64,000 nucleotides of DNA. It comes from Litomosoides sigmodontis. Its lineage: Eukaryota; Nematoda; Chromadorea; Rhabditida; Onchocercidae. The position numbers and the translations under genes were made by a program. Location of the stretch: the NCBI GenBank assembly GCA_963070105.1, contig OY718805.1, positions 186,001 through 250,000 of the forward strand, in the 5' to 3' direction. The notes under the pieces are model-generated. The model saw nothing but the letters and a program-made list of their open reading frames with translations. It had not been told where the DNA came from and ran no database searches. Of the stretch, positions 24,301 through 38,000 are shown piece by piece (position 1 is the first letter of the stretch; the number at the start of each line of letters is the position of its first letter).

Positions 24301-26002
24301 TTGTTTATAGAAGTTCGTTATTTTTTAAATCAGCATTTGCTGAATCAAAAAACGCTCATTAGGACCTACCTGTCGAGGGAGATCACCACGAAGCGCAAAA
24401 ATATTTCTTAGTCCCAATGCTTTACTCTGTTCTAAGTGTTTTATTGATTGCTCTTTTGTATATGGACAACATGTAACATGCAACATCGTATCCATGCCAC
24501 AATCTACACATCCTGCTGCCACTGATGATGATGATGTTTCACTGTTGATATTACCTGAAATCATGGAAAATGCTGGCACGAGCCTGAAAATCCAAAAGGA
24601 TCAAGATGCCCGTAAATAAGGATGTAATTAAGCATTAAGCTTCAAAAGACAGATTGTAGCGAATGAGTAATTTCCTGAATAAATACTGCTATAGGCTGAT
24701 AAAATAATAAAGGTAGAATGTTACATCATCAACTGCAATTTTTTAGCTTCCTCTTTTCTAAAATAATTCATGTTTGTGGTAAATTATCTCCATCATTTAT
24801 TGCAACTTTATAACATGCGTTCAAAATAATGTAACGAAGCGACCAATGTAATGACCAACCAGGATCAGACCCGAAATGCCACGCTATATCAATAAACATC
24901 GGATTTCCTTCTCGAAAGCGATCAAGGCGCGCGAAAAAGTTAGCAACACTGTTTTCTGTCTTCGGAGGAAAAAACTGAAAAAATAAATACAAAACAATCA
25001 TATATATGTATGCAGATTTTTATACAACGTGGAAGGACAACATTTAATAATAAAGCTAATAATAGTGACAAGAGTACAGTGCTTACTTATGATATCCCAA
25101 AAAAATCGGCCGTCGGTCAGCTATATTAATGATGACGCTATGTTCAAAAAGAAGCAAGTTGCATGAAAGTCTCATTTCATATGATATGCATTCAACTTAG
25201 ATAAGAAGAATTAGAAGCAAATTTCAACTAAGTAAAAAGGTATTCTGTTTTACTGAGAAGGATTTCCCTTATCTATCAAATTCAGCACTACGTTCTAATA
25301 AAATGAAATCGAGAATTTGAAAAACAAACGATTTTTCAAGAGTAGAAGAGAAAATGCCCTCTCCCTCGAATAGTAATAGATTATGTTGCCTTTTTCACTT
25401 AAATAGTATCAACGAGCACTTACTTCAAGTGAAAAGAATGGCACGCCTGCAGCGATTCGCTTCTTGATGCGATCACGCAATGGCACGTAGGTCCCACCAG
25501 ATATCCAGTTAGTGCTCAATTCGCTACGTTTCTTACCACATGCTTGCGGAATAATTGAACTGAAAAGGACTGATGTCAGTCAGCAAGTATTGAAATAGCA
25601 ACGAATACATATGATGAATTATGCAATTTAAATCACCCGCCTGACAGATAAAACTACAAAGGGAGGAAGAGCTGATTTGGAGCTGTAAGTCTTTGAATTG
25701 GTTACAATGAACAAGAATTATAGCAGTGGGAAAGCTTCAGGTGACCCTTTCTAAAAGTGTATAACAAAGCGTAAAAGTAGATGATAATTTAGATCGAGAT
25801 GTCATACATTACCAACCACGTAATCAAGTCACTTAAAACTAACGAGGTTCTAATTATTAGAATCACTAATGCAATTTAATTACTTTGAAGAAATGGTAGC
25901 CTGATCTGTGGTCTTTTGCGAACCGACATAAAGTACATCATGATTGCTCACGACATTCATTCTACTTCCATTATCACTTGTAACCGGATCCATAACAAGC
26001 AT
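21391..26002 (-). CDS. MTHFR: Methylenetetrahydrofolate reductase, regulatory half incomplete
   Basis: Reduces 5,10-methylene-THF to 5-methyl-THF. Minus-strand exons 26002-25884, 25559-25424, 24974-24860, 24554-24370, 23868-23775, 23577-23384, 23266-23058 and 22781-22628 join in phase into 402 residues covering the whole catalytic barrel: FSLEFFPPKTE (catalytic Glu), [64 protein letters not shown], and the linker RALPWRTF...ESYVFRT. Further exons 22157-22054 ([22 protein letters not shown]), 22007-about 21903 (TDPLVGW) and 21597-about 21391 ([20 protein letters not shown]) belong to the SAM-binding regulatory domain. About 75 residues expected between KDEL and TDPLVGW are absent, an in-frame TGA sits at 21902, and the final segment was not found. 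It may be a real truncation or lesion, or an assembly fault. The start could also be the ATG at 25993. Confidence 0.85.
23675..23740. repeat. AGTAAC array with inverted partner in MTHFR intron
   Basis: Three AGTAAC units at 23675-23692 are followed, after about 25 bases, by GTTACTGCTGTTGTTACTGTTAC. This is largely complementary and can fold into a stem of about 18-20 bp. It lies between MTHFR exons 5 and 6. Confidence 0.8.
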
Positions 26003-29000
26003 CGAAACGTTTAAAACGAGTAGTAGAAGAGGTGCGAACGGCGGTTAGGAAAGCGGAGAATAGCACGCAGCGAGGATGTTGTGAATTGTTTTTCTTTTTG
26101 CTGAGTAGGCAGGTTACGGTGATGCTCAGCTAGGGGTTCCTTTGAAGAACGTTGGCTGAGCGTAAACTCATTGCTAGAGATTGTTGTTTGATCAGGGAGA
26201 GGTGCGTCAGTGGACGAACGTGAGAGGAGCGCGGTTGCGGTTGTGCAATTGACGGAGACTGCTGACATCGTCCATCCATCCAGTGGCTCTATTTTGGCTC
26301 ATCTCTTTATCAGTAGTGGTTGAACGTGCGATGCGACGGACGTGCGGACATCTTAAGAGGAGCGTAGAAGTTACTCGGTGCTTCCGATTTGCATTTCCCG
26401 CATAGAGAAGAAGAAAGGAGTTAGAGGGTAGGATGAGAGGGCGTGGTGCTTCTTGGCAAGCATTGCTATCAGCGCGCAGTTGCAACACACCATCTTGCGC
26501 CGCTCGTCTTCCTTGCTCGAGCACTGTCGGGAAAGCCGAGAGCAAGTTGACACAAATTATAAAAATCTATAAAATTTCATCATTTAATCACCATGAGATT
26601 GCTACATCTACATGTCGCGTGCATCTTGCAATCGCCTTCCATTTCTTGTCAAAGGCGATTGCTCTCACAAGCTTTTGGTAGTTAATTAGTTTCATAAGAC
26701 TGCGTCTCCTTTCCTGCTAACAAAGCTACATCAACCTCAGATCAGATAACGTTTGATCCGCTCAAAATGCTTTGTGTTGCGTTGCATACCACCAACGCAC
26801 AATCCTAATCCACCATGATTTCATCATTTGAATGTAACAAGCTTGCTTAACCATCCGTGTGTCCATCATTTTTGTATCTCACATTTGCGTGTCTCACGCG
26901 CCAGTTTGTTGTTTCATAGCACAACGAACACTTAACGTTACGCCAGTGGTGGGTCACATGTGGACGAGAAGCATCGATGACTGTGGTGGGCAGATCATTA
27001 TAAAATAGTATCCACTAGCGAGATGGACAGGGAGGAATGAGTGTGAGAGATTTCAAGACTGCCCACTGAGTGCGAGCGCACTGGTCGCAGTGTCGCTAGG
27101 TTGCTAGCAAGCAGAGAGGACAATTAAACTTCGTCTTCCTGTATTGCAGTGTCCGACGTGGAAGAAGTACTTCATCTTTCTAATCATTATTGATTATCTC
27201 CCACTAAAGTTAACAAATTGGCTGAAACAATTGAGCTTCTCCAAACGATGATGAATGCACACACATACACACCTACGCCAAAAAATATTCTCCTTCTCAT
27301 CGTTTCCTCCAACTCTCTGCCTTCCTATTTCCAGCTGTGCGGTCGCGTTTAATTTTCACGATTAGTTTACTGTAGGCTTCAGTCAAGTAAGCTTTCATAC
27401 TTCCACAGGCATACATCCACGATAGAAACCTCTGTCCGTCCGTTCCAAATTTCACAAGCTACTACCACTCGTACCCTAGATGACCGACCATTTCGTTCCA
27501 CCTTTAATCCGATGCACCTCAAAGTTAAAATAGTGGCTTTCTATTTCAAACATCTTGTCATTCACTGGCTAGCTTTTCCTTGCTAGTAAATGACTTCTCC
27601 TCCACACTACATCCTGCAGTTTTAATTTGAAGGAATTTCTATAGAAGCAGAAATCTTTCCGTCACTTTAAATTATTGATTTCGATAGAAAGTGATAACCA
27701 GTTGGTTAAAAAGAAGCAGTTTTTTCTCTGCTTGTGTGAACTTCATCGTTTCATAAAAATAAAACTGGGCATTGGATAATTGCCAGCCATATGCTGTGGC
27801 GATCGATAGAAATGAAGTGGTTTCGGAGAGACGGTTGTGTAAGGTGGACGAGGTAACACATCCTGTCCACTCGCTAACCTATCTTCTCCTACGCTTTTCT
27901 TTTTAAAGCAGTTATCCGGGAATTTTGTGAGGTCACCGATAGTGATAGTGTTCATTTGTTTGTCTGGATAATTTTGATAATCTCATCCCTTCGAATACGT
28001 TGATTTTGTCTGAGATTGTGATTTGTAGGGTGATATATAGAGGCAGTAGTGATGGGTGCTATAATGAGAAGTTGAATAAGCTACCCGTATCGATGAGGTA
28101 AGAGTATTCTGTCGATAACAGGGACTGTCTTTTACGATTTTTACGAGTTAAATCAGAGGTTTAAATTAATGAAATGAACATTATGGTGAACTTTCTGCTG
28201 TCATTCGAAATTTTCATAGAGATTTGTCGATCCCGCACGGCGCGATACACTTTGGGAGATGTAGGGAAGTGGGGAAAGATGTCCAGATATGGGTCATTGT
28301 TGTAAGAGTGAGTTGAGGTTATCCCGCTCGCAGGAATATTCCCTCGTTGAATGCTCTGTATGCGTCACTGACATACGCATCCCTCTCATGTCCACTTCTC
28401 TGCACTGGCAAGTGGACTTGCAATAACTTCACTGACCACACTGCTTCCTGCTAATCCTTGATTATGCAGGTCGGCGATGCACTTCCCATCTGGAAGGGTC
28501 ACACATGAAGTGGTTGACTGAAATCCGTCCGATGTATTGCTTTGCGCGGGCTTATTTCAAAATTTTTATGACAAGCCTCTCAGATTTTGGAAAGATAGCT
28601 CTTTTCATCTTCACGTTATATGGCTTAGGTCAGTGCTGTTACAGTTGCCTTCCATGTGGAGCAGGAAGTTTGGTGCGTGTACTCTGTTCTGTGAAAGCAC
28701 CCATCGGAAGTTTTATTTCTCCCTCAATTTCACTTTTGAAATGGAAGTAGCAATGTGGAATGTGGTGTGAGGGTTTCATTAGATTTAGATTTGGAATGGA
28801 AGTGAGTGAATTTATATAGTAGCAAGGTAATTATTGATAGTAGACGCTCTCCAGCGCATCATCAATTCGTGTGTGAATTGCATTTGAAATTATTGTGTAC
28901 GCGAACTGGTTGAATATTCTCTCTTCTTCTATTCTTTCCGGTCATTCCGCAGTAGTAGTAGGGTCGTCATTCAAATCTCGACCATCTATTGTAAGTAGGA

Positions 29001-30993
29001 AATTAAAAGTGTCAAAATTGTCATAAATGTGTCATCATCACTTCAATACTGCATCGTCATCACCACTCCCACTAATAGAACGATGAGCAGTTACATGAAT
29101 AAAGAGTGGTGTTGTTACCTCTGTTAGCACTGCTTCCATGCCTAAAATTAGAGAAGTGAATACGCGACGGCACTGCATGTGTACATCATGGTAGCATCAA
29201 ATCATAACTGATTTCACACCTATCGTTTAATTCTTCTTTTTCCTTCAAAAATAACTCCCTCTCTCTCTCTCTCTCTCTCTGCTTTTTGGCAAGGATGATG
29301 TGACTAACGCGCACTCACCTGTCGTTCAGTTTTTCGCAGAAAGATTACCTTTTACCTGTTTCTTTCCGTACTGGTACAACTCTTGATAAAGGTGGACGCA
29401 TTTATTGACAACCCGACCAACGAAATGCTGTTAAACGGAGAAGTAAAACTTCAGCCATGCTTGCCACGATGAGCATAGATAGCATGATGGTGATAATTTT
29501 TCATTTCATTCATGTCTCTCTGTATTTGTATTCCAGCATGTTGTTTCAAAAATGTTTTAAGTTATCAAAAAACAGTTTAACGCGCACGCCCGCTCATTCC
29601 GAAGTGAACACTTCTCCATAACTGTCACATAAGGAACATCATTAGTATCACAAGTGAAGCGAAATGTTCAAGTATGCTCCTACGTACGCTTTTCATCTCT
29701 GGAAGAGTTGCTGAAAGCGACCTTTAAAAAGAAGCACAGTGATGACGTGGTGTGGAGAATAAGGTAAAGTACTGATAAGGTAAGGTAGCACCAGTACTTC
29801 CACGGGCAATTGAGAGAAGTAGGTAAGGTCCATCGCATGCATTTCCATTATTTTTAACGGCAGGATGTTGCTATCAGTATATGGTTTTTTTTTTTCATTT
29901 CCTTTCAGTGGCTCACCTCTTATTTCATGCATCTTTGCACTTTTTTTTCAAAATGTTGTCATTTGAATGGAGCGAAAGGGTCAAAAACTCATGAAGCTTT
30001 TTCGAATGCCTTACCTGAATGAGTCTGCTGAATTAACTGGTGTGAAGGAGAAGAGCAGATGTGTGTTTTCCACTATTATGGAGCGGCTGGATACTTACCT
30101 AGTCTTGCATTCACACTGCAGCCAATTCGTTGGTTCATCATTATCATAGTTGTGACCGCCGGGCAGAACTTGTTTATAAAACAGCTGTTGTTATATCAAG
30201 TGTCTGAACGCGAGTCGTTTTCTGATTTCACGTATAGCTAGTGGCTATTTGTTTCCCGACTGTCCACAATACGTCACTCATAATATAAGCAATTTGATTC
30301 ACATTTGGAGTGTAGTGCGGGGGGGAGAAACTGGGAGATGTGAAGTTCAGTTTGTGGTGTTGAACCAAATTTTTACTCTTCTGTTAGCTGTTGGCTGCCT
30401 GTGCAGATATTACCTGACACTACAATTTCAACATGTTCTTCACTTTTCACTTTTCTTTCACCTCTTCTATTCATCGTCGTGTCAGTGTTTGGGAGCTAAT
30501 TTGAGCTTGGCTTTTCGAGTAGAAAAATTTTGTAAAAGGTGACCTTTGGTCTTGATCAGAAGGCTACTGCTGCAGCGAGTGTTGGAGATTGACTGAGAAG
30601 TGAATATTTACATTACAGCGCGGAGGTCCGGAAATGTGCTGCTTGCGCCGGTACTTTCAGAAGGGATGAACAGTGCTGCTGGGCGCTGATGATTGCTTGG
30701 CGGTATCAACGCGTAGGGATTATGGATTAGCGAGGGAGTAGGTGAGTGGGTGGGTAGCTAATGGAATTCGCCTGTGTTAAAAATGCAGTTATTCCAACTG
30801 ATTTCGAGACATATACATATCTTCCATCCGTGTGTTCAGAAACATGTTGCTACTGCCTTGCTGACTTTTAAGGCAATATCGGAGATGTGGAAGAGACGAA
30901 GGTTGCTGACCGGACATTCACTCGGACTAGCTGCTTCCTTGCTAGAATTCTGTTTAGAAATGTGGTCCTGCCATACTTCCCCTTTAAATGACT

Positions 30994-31009
30994 GGGGGGG
31001 GGGGGGGGG
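30994..31009. repeat. Poly-G run
   Basis: About 16 consecutive Gs in the MTHFR/GLUT intergenic region. Confidence 0.95.
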
Positions 31010-31278
31010 AATGAATGAGTAACATCACGAGGGAGAGTCATTTTTAGTCTCTTTAAAATTAGCTTTCACTTTGATCAAATCCTTCTTTGGACTCCTAGTT
31101 TTTGGAAGGTGAGATCATGGATGGAATACATTAATATTTGCATAATCTCTCACTCCTGCTGCGTCCAATTCTGACGTTCGTGAACGTGGTTCGCAGCTTC
31201 TTTCGCTTTACGGCAGTTAGTTATCCTTTCTTCATTCACGTAAAAATTCAGAAAGAGAAGGAAGGGGTGATGATTTGT

Positions 31279-31308
31279 GCTGCTACTGCTGCTGCTGCTG
31301 CTGCTGCT
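31279..31308. repeat. (CTG)n repeat
   Basis: About ten CTG/CTA units. The frames it creates (poly-Ala on plus, poly-Ser on minus) are not supported as coding. Confidence 0.95.
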
Positions 31309-32060
31309 AGCGCGCACTGTGCGGTATGAGCAGAGTGTAATAAATGTCATCTATTTGATGGGTAAGAAAGTGATGACGACGTAGTGTGGTAGGGTACAGT
31401 CTTCCCCTCGACCTCGTTTCTCTCGGATTTCTTCACCTCCCTTCACTATTTCTCAACTGAAGAAGTTCTTCCATCGCAAGTCCAACTGTGCTAGAGGCAG
31501 AGGCATCTGACTCGCCATCACTTCGAGCTTCCTATTATATTTTTGAGCAAAGAAAAAAGAGCAGTATGATGTGATATGGTTTGACATGCATTTCTGTTTC
31601 TGTAGAATGACCGTTGTCGTCACATCTTCCTCTCAGCATTTAGCCAACTTTGTTAGATTACTTACCTGGATGAGGAACTGTGTATGTATGTATGCATGTG
31701 TGTGTGTGTGTGTGTGTTCATGAGAGAGAGAGAGGGAGAGAGAGTAACCTTAAAGGTATTTTATGGTGGAAGACGACGGCTCCGTACTGTTTCTTTCGTT
31801 GTAACAAAGAAATTTGTGGGGGAAGACATTGTGCTGTTGCTTTCACCGTTTCCTTCCTTCCTCGGATCGGAAGAGTTGGCAAGTTGATAGAAGGAGAGGA
31901 AAGCTTACAGTGAGCTGAGTCGCTGTTGTTTCCATTCGCACAATGAAGACCTACCTATTTGCCACCATTCCCTTTTCTCAAATTACTGATTAAAATGGCG
32001 CGCGTAGCAGCCTAAGCGCCCATATCCCATCCCGTAAACGGCGCGCTTCCTGCCGCCACC

Positions 32061-32069
32061 AATCAATCC

Positions 32070-32100
<31 letters not shown>
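32061..32100. repeat. (AATC)n tetranucleotide repeat
   Basis: About ten AATC/TCAA units with one CCAT interruption, about 420 bases upstream of the transporter start. Confidence 0.95.
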
Positions 32101-32521
32101 CTCCTTCCATCCATTCTCTGATTTGTGAAGAAAGTATTCCGCTTCAGACTGCTGCCGTAGCGCAAGTACAAAGAAGACGAACAGTCAGACAGCAGTACAG
32201 AGAGAGGGAGGGAGGGAGAGGAGAGAGAAAGAGAGAGAGAGCGCGCAAGTCAACCGTTCCTCTCCGGAAATGCTTGTGAAAGGAAGATGTGCCCTGAAGT
32301 ACGAGGAGTTAGGAGAAAGAATGTTATCATTGTAATAAATAATATCACTCTAATATCCATTGCTCAATGAGACTGGTATATATATTCACCCCATTTTGAG
32401 TTCGCCGAGAGTTGGCTTAAGTTGTCGTAACTGCGTCGCACACTTTCCTCCCTCTTCCTCTTCCTGACGCTAATATGTAATCTCATTTTAGGCGGCGATA
32501 GCCAATTACCTGCCAACAATA

Positions 32522-35034
32522 ATGACAAATGAGGAGCAGAAAGGAAGAACGCCTTCATCTGAAGCTGCGGAGAAGGAAAGATTATTGAAGCACGAGGAAG
32601 CGGTGAAAGCCCTCGGCAAACCGATCTACGATGAGATGAAGGTGAGTGTGCTCGAGGTCCCTTCTGCTCACCTTACCGGAGTAGTAAATTATCAGGGCTA
32701 CGATGGGAAGTAGCTGAGGTGCTGGAGCGATATTGTCTTCTTTCTCTATGAATTCATTCATTCTCCTCCTCCTCCTCCTCCTCTACTTTCATTTCATTTA
32801 CAAACGAAATTAGCGGTAGGCAGGGGCGCAATGCTTCTGCGCTCCTGCTTTCCGCAATACCCATCCGTACAGAAGGGCTTGCAGCGTTTGCACACAAATA
32901 TTTGTCCACACACACACACATGCACGCACGCACACAACAAATGTGTGTATGTGTATGTATGTGCCATTCATTTCTCTATAGCAAATAATAAAATGGCGGT
33001 GTGTCGGCATTTGCACTAATACAAAGTTGTTTAGTTTAAATGCATCATCGTTTATCTTAATGTTTACCATTAAAAGGTAATCTTTGGTACTTTGTTTTGC
33101 AATTGAAATGGGAGAGGAGGCTTTTGAATAAAACTCCAATTTGAAAACTATCAATAAAACGAGACGAAAGGGAGCGGTATAAGGAAGGGAGGACAAAAAT
33201 CTGCTACAAACACTTTTGTAATATCATCGCTTTTGCTTTTAACATATCCATAGAAGGACGAGGTCTAATGTTGCCACTTGACACTTTCACATTTTAAAAA
33301 GGATGGGAAGTTCTTTTCTGCTAAGCTTTGCCCTTTCTTTTCTCTCCAGTCATCTCCATTTCACAATTGCAAATTCCTTTCATTTAGCGACCCGTCCACG
33401 TACTGTTCTTCCCTTTCCCGCATTGCGCTGCGCATTCCATGCAGTGTTACCGTCCATTACCGCGGGTGCTTGTATTTTGAGCCAACATCACTTGATATTT
33501 ACTTTTATGCTTCTCTTTGGCTCTAGGCTTGGAATGTTGAAAAGATCAACATTTTGTGCGAATAAGGCTAAAATTTTGCTGACCGGGACTTACTGCCTTT
33601 CGGAATATCTCATGTGAGAATGGGTTATTCAGCGAGAGAACCCGGAATTCCCGTCTGACATGAAATTACATAGTTGCTCATAAGATGCTGGACACTTGCT
33701 AAGGACTGCAATACATTGGATGTGAATTGAAGGAAATTGGTCAGTCAGCAAGTGAAGGAAAGGTTGAGGAGATGTTTGGTAGTATAAAGTAGTTTTCTGT
33801 AAGACTCCTTCGGCACCTTTTCTGAATGAAAACAAAAATAGTGATAACAGAGGGACGGGGATGACAGGTTTGGCTCAGCAAGTTAGTGCGTCCTGCGGGC
33901 GACATTTTCGTTCTCAATTTTCTCATTAAGAAATGAATCATTAAGTGAGTAAAGGAAGTGCTGGTTTACTTTATAGTAAAATTTCCATTCGGAATGTTGA
34001 AATTCAACAAGAGGCCATCTGTTTGCTTTTTTAACCGTTGACTTCTAATTTGATAGAAATAGTTGAAGTATGAAAACAACCGGTGATAGTTGTTTTCATA
34101 ATTCAACTGTTTTCTATCAAAATTACAGACTTCTACAGAAATATACAAATTTTAGAAATATTGACTTTATAACTACAGAATAATGTATAGTTCATTTAGT
34201 TGGTGATTCATTTCATTCTTATTAAGTGAATTCCAGGTTTGCATATTTTCTCCAAAAATTTACCTCATGGTATGCAATATAAGCTTCATTTTTTTATCAT
34301 GAATTCATTTAAAACCTCGCGTGAAAGGTGTCTGTTGGTTGGTTAACTGGCGCGCTTTGAAAAGATTCCAACCTGGTTGCGCTAATATCAGAAATTTGAT
34401 TTGTGAAGGGATCGTTGTTAATAGCGGAACTCTATGGCTGGTCAGGAGGGTGTAGAGGTTTTCATTTATTCTAAAATATCTCTTGGTTTACCATGAGATG
34501 CTTCACTAGTTCTATTAATTATCATTTTACTGGATCGGAGAATAGTTCTGCAATTATTAAGCGGCCTGGAAAGCTCACTTCTTTTAATGTTTTTCATATA
34601 GGAAATAGCTCTCTGTTGGAAATAACAAGAGAAGTAAATAGGTGGCTCCTTGCACTTCCCTTTCGTAAACGATTATCGAGATCAGTGGTCTTTTTTAAAA
34701 TAAATTTTTGTTTATTGCACGTCCCGTTGGCCGTCCATCCACTTCATGTGGCGGGAAGGAAAAGCGTATTCCCATTTCCATCGAACTCATTTCCTTCATA
34801 GCCTTTAAAGGAAAGTTGTCATTTACATCTCCTTTTCCCGTACTTTCTCTCATTCCTTTGTTTCATCAAATTCTTCGTGTTTACCTATTCCTCCTCCTCC
34901 AAAAAAGTCTTTTATAAATTTTAGTAATGAATAAATTCCGCAAGTTGATGTTCAAAAATTTGCTCCAAATATCATCATCGCTATACCAACATCAGATAAC
35001 ATGTATTATGTGTGCACGTGTGTGTGTGTGTGTA

Positions 35035-35067
<33 letters not shown>

Positions 35068-38000
35068 ATGTATGTATGTATGTATGTATGATGATAAGGA
35101 ACGAGGAAGACAAATCAACCTATATATTAAAGATGACAAATTTAAATTTACTTCTAAGGAATTCGTACAGCGAGCTTTACATGGAGATTCCAACTGCACT
35201 TAACTCTTTCATCATATTTCAACATGATTTCTTGACAGATAATCGATTCCTCCAATTTTTTGTTGCAGTTTACTAGGAGTGCTTTTTCTCAGCTTTTCTT
35301 TTCAACTTCACAACTCAAAATCCTACAAATTTCAAATCTTTGCCCATTTAATATGAATCATTTGCTCGGAATGAGTTGTCGTTCTGTTATAGTCATTATT
35401 TATGGCATTTGATTAGTTTCAACAGTCGTCTGCCATTCATCTTGTTCGATTCTCCATAAGGTGGCTCTGTTAAAATTTCAAATTTCAAGCATTGATGTAA
35501 CAAAGTAGTTGTGGCAGTGATCGTTTCAGCTTCGGCTTGCTGCTGCTTCGCTTCAACTTTCAGTCCTAACTTCTTTGAAGCGCCTTTCGTTGCGGAATAG
35601 AGGAAAAGAGGAGGAAGCACTTTATGCCGCTTGTACAAAAATCAAATGATTTTTGAGCAGTGATTGTTGATCCTTCTGAAGTTCACATCCTCTCTCAATC
35701 AGCGAATCTTTCTGCACCTCAGCGGCGGCGCCTTCATGGGGAGCCTTTGTAGTGAAAATGAAGCTGTGATGGCAGCATTCTGAAGCAAAGAATTGCGTTT
35801 GTGGTTTGGTTTAACAGCTGATAATAATAATAATAATAATAACATTATACTGCGCACTGCATGTCTTCCATCTAATGGTTTCTTGGCAACAGCCATACGT
35901 TTCTAGTTAGATGGAGGGTGGTGATAAGAAGAGGAGAGATACCACCGCGTGCGATAGGACGTTATCCCGTGGATGACGAAGAACGCACTTGACATCGTGA
36001 AAGTGATCTTGCCCATATCACCAGACATGATAGTAGTAGTAGTTGGAGAGGAGTAGTGATATGTATTGTCTTGCAGCAGTTCGTTATATTTCATCCATGT
36101 TAGTTGTGCTGTGACCGTCGGCGACAGTTCATCAGCTAGCCACTCTCAGGCGAACGTTTTTTTTCCTCCTTTTTCATCTCTACAAGTTACGGAGATGGGG
36201 TGGATTTTCGCACACTGTCTGTCTTTTCTCATTTCTTGCACTCCACAATTTATTATACATTTTGACAAACTTTCTCTTACCTTTTCTAGGGGTGAAATGC
36301 CAGGACTGATTAAAACACTCACATTCTCTCTTCCCCTCTCATTTCTGTTCTTTATCAGTGGAGCACTGTCCGTTTGGTCAGTCAGCATTGCATTGTAACC
36401 CTCAGGTCAGGTGAGACTGATAAACGATAAAAGACGTCGATCGTCAGTAGCGGCAGGTATTCCTCCTACCAAACTCAGTCAAATTCACTCTGTTCTGCAA
36501 CTGCTGGTAAGGCAGAAGTCAATTTACTGATATTTACAATTGTATTGAGCAGTGCCGTTTTAGTGGAATAAATCCTTCCTGGTAATTGTCGTCATATAGT
36601 CACTGTCACTGCCATTGATGTTTGGAAGCGCTTTATGATGCGGTAAAGAAGAGGAGCGGGAAGAATTGTGTTTAATCATCATCATATCGTCATAATCACC
36701 ACCACCAAATCCTCTTGTCGCATTCCTCACAATCGTTGATCGCTGCCGTTGATTGTTAGTGTTAGCAACTTTTCAGCGATTTCCATTTCCAACTAATCCT
36801 CCCTGCTTCATGAATATTCATTCATTCATTCATCAAAATAATAATGCGCAACAGCTTTGAGCATTTCTGTTTGTGTTATCAGAAATTGCTTCTCCCATTT
36901 CATCTTTTGACCTCTTTCCTCCCACTCATTCAAAGGTTTCGATCTCTTCATCCTTTACACTTTTTACGTTATCAACTCATCTGTTACTTAGAAGTATGAT
37001 GTTTGGTGGTGATAATGTTCCCACTGTGCTGACATTTTGGAACTGCTTAATTCTTTTCCCACTAAAATATTGGTTACAACGTCTAAAGGTAGACGTGAAA
37101 AAAAAAGTATGATTGCTCCTAGTGAAGGGCTCCTTCATCCTCAATACGAACTACTTTAAAATGAACATGTAAAAGTAAAGACGTAAGTTCATGAATGTAA
37201 GCCGGATGTCTGCTTCAAATAAAGTCGAACTTTGTGTAGCGCGAGAAATCGAGTGCCATTTGCGAAGTTACACGCACTTACGTTAATTTGTATCGATAAA
37301 CAGGGAGAAGTAACGAAGCTTTGCTTTTCATGCGTTTTAATTGCGTTTTTATTTTGAAGGTACTTACTACGAAAAGAGATTTCATTCGACTTCTTTCACT
37401 GTAAGTTATTATTGTTCATCCATCACATGTTATAAAGGCAGTGCTGGATCAGATACTGAGCTGAGCTGAAAGCAAAAACAAAGGAGCCTAAGCGTAAAAC
37501 CAATTCGTCAACAACGACGCCCTCTCCTCCACCGAACATACTTTGTGCTGTCATTCATAGCAGACAACTACCTTCCGCACAAAAACAATTTTATTATTTT
37601 TGACAGATATTTGCTAATTAAACCATTGTGTGCACTGAGAAGATGCTGAGAAAGGGTCAACAAACAGGTGAAGTACGTATTGCTCTCAGCTATCCTTTAG
37701 CTTCTTCCAAAGTTTTAAATTTATTTGTTCCCTTTTCTAATAGTGCATGTAAAGCGCACATTAACCTCTCTCTCTTGTGCCTTTTTTACTTGTCCTCCTG
37801 ATCAGTAAGTTTACTGGAAGGTGTATGTCTCTGATCCTTCTTACACACTTCAGAATATGGAATCATGCCAAAAAAAATGATTCAGTTTCAACTATTTCAA
37901 ATTAATCCTCTGGGTTAATGCTCTGGGAGTAATAACTTACTTTTGCCTTTTTATATACTCTTTCTTTTTTTTCACAAAAAATTTTGAGCACTAAAAAAGG

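Larger units (their letters stand above)
26003..32521. other. Divergent intergenic region, MTHFR to glucose transporter
   Basis: About 6.5 kb with no supported exon. Simple repeats are frequent: CT run 29257-29281, a G run of about 16 at 30994-31009, CTG run 31279-31308, GT then GA tract 31680-31745, AATC tetranucleotide array 32061-32100, GA tract 32200-32244. It presumably holds both promoters. A minus-strand frame at 27955-27743 (70 codons) has no family resemblance. Confidence 0.55.

Noticed and set aside
27743..27955. 70-codon minus-strand frame in the MTHFR/GLUT intergenic region
   Set aside because: No domain, no upstream or downstream exon, and length within chance for this composition.
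31150..31350. Poly-Ala/poly-Ser frames over the CTG repeat
   Set aside because: Trinucleotide-repeat artefacts.
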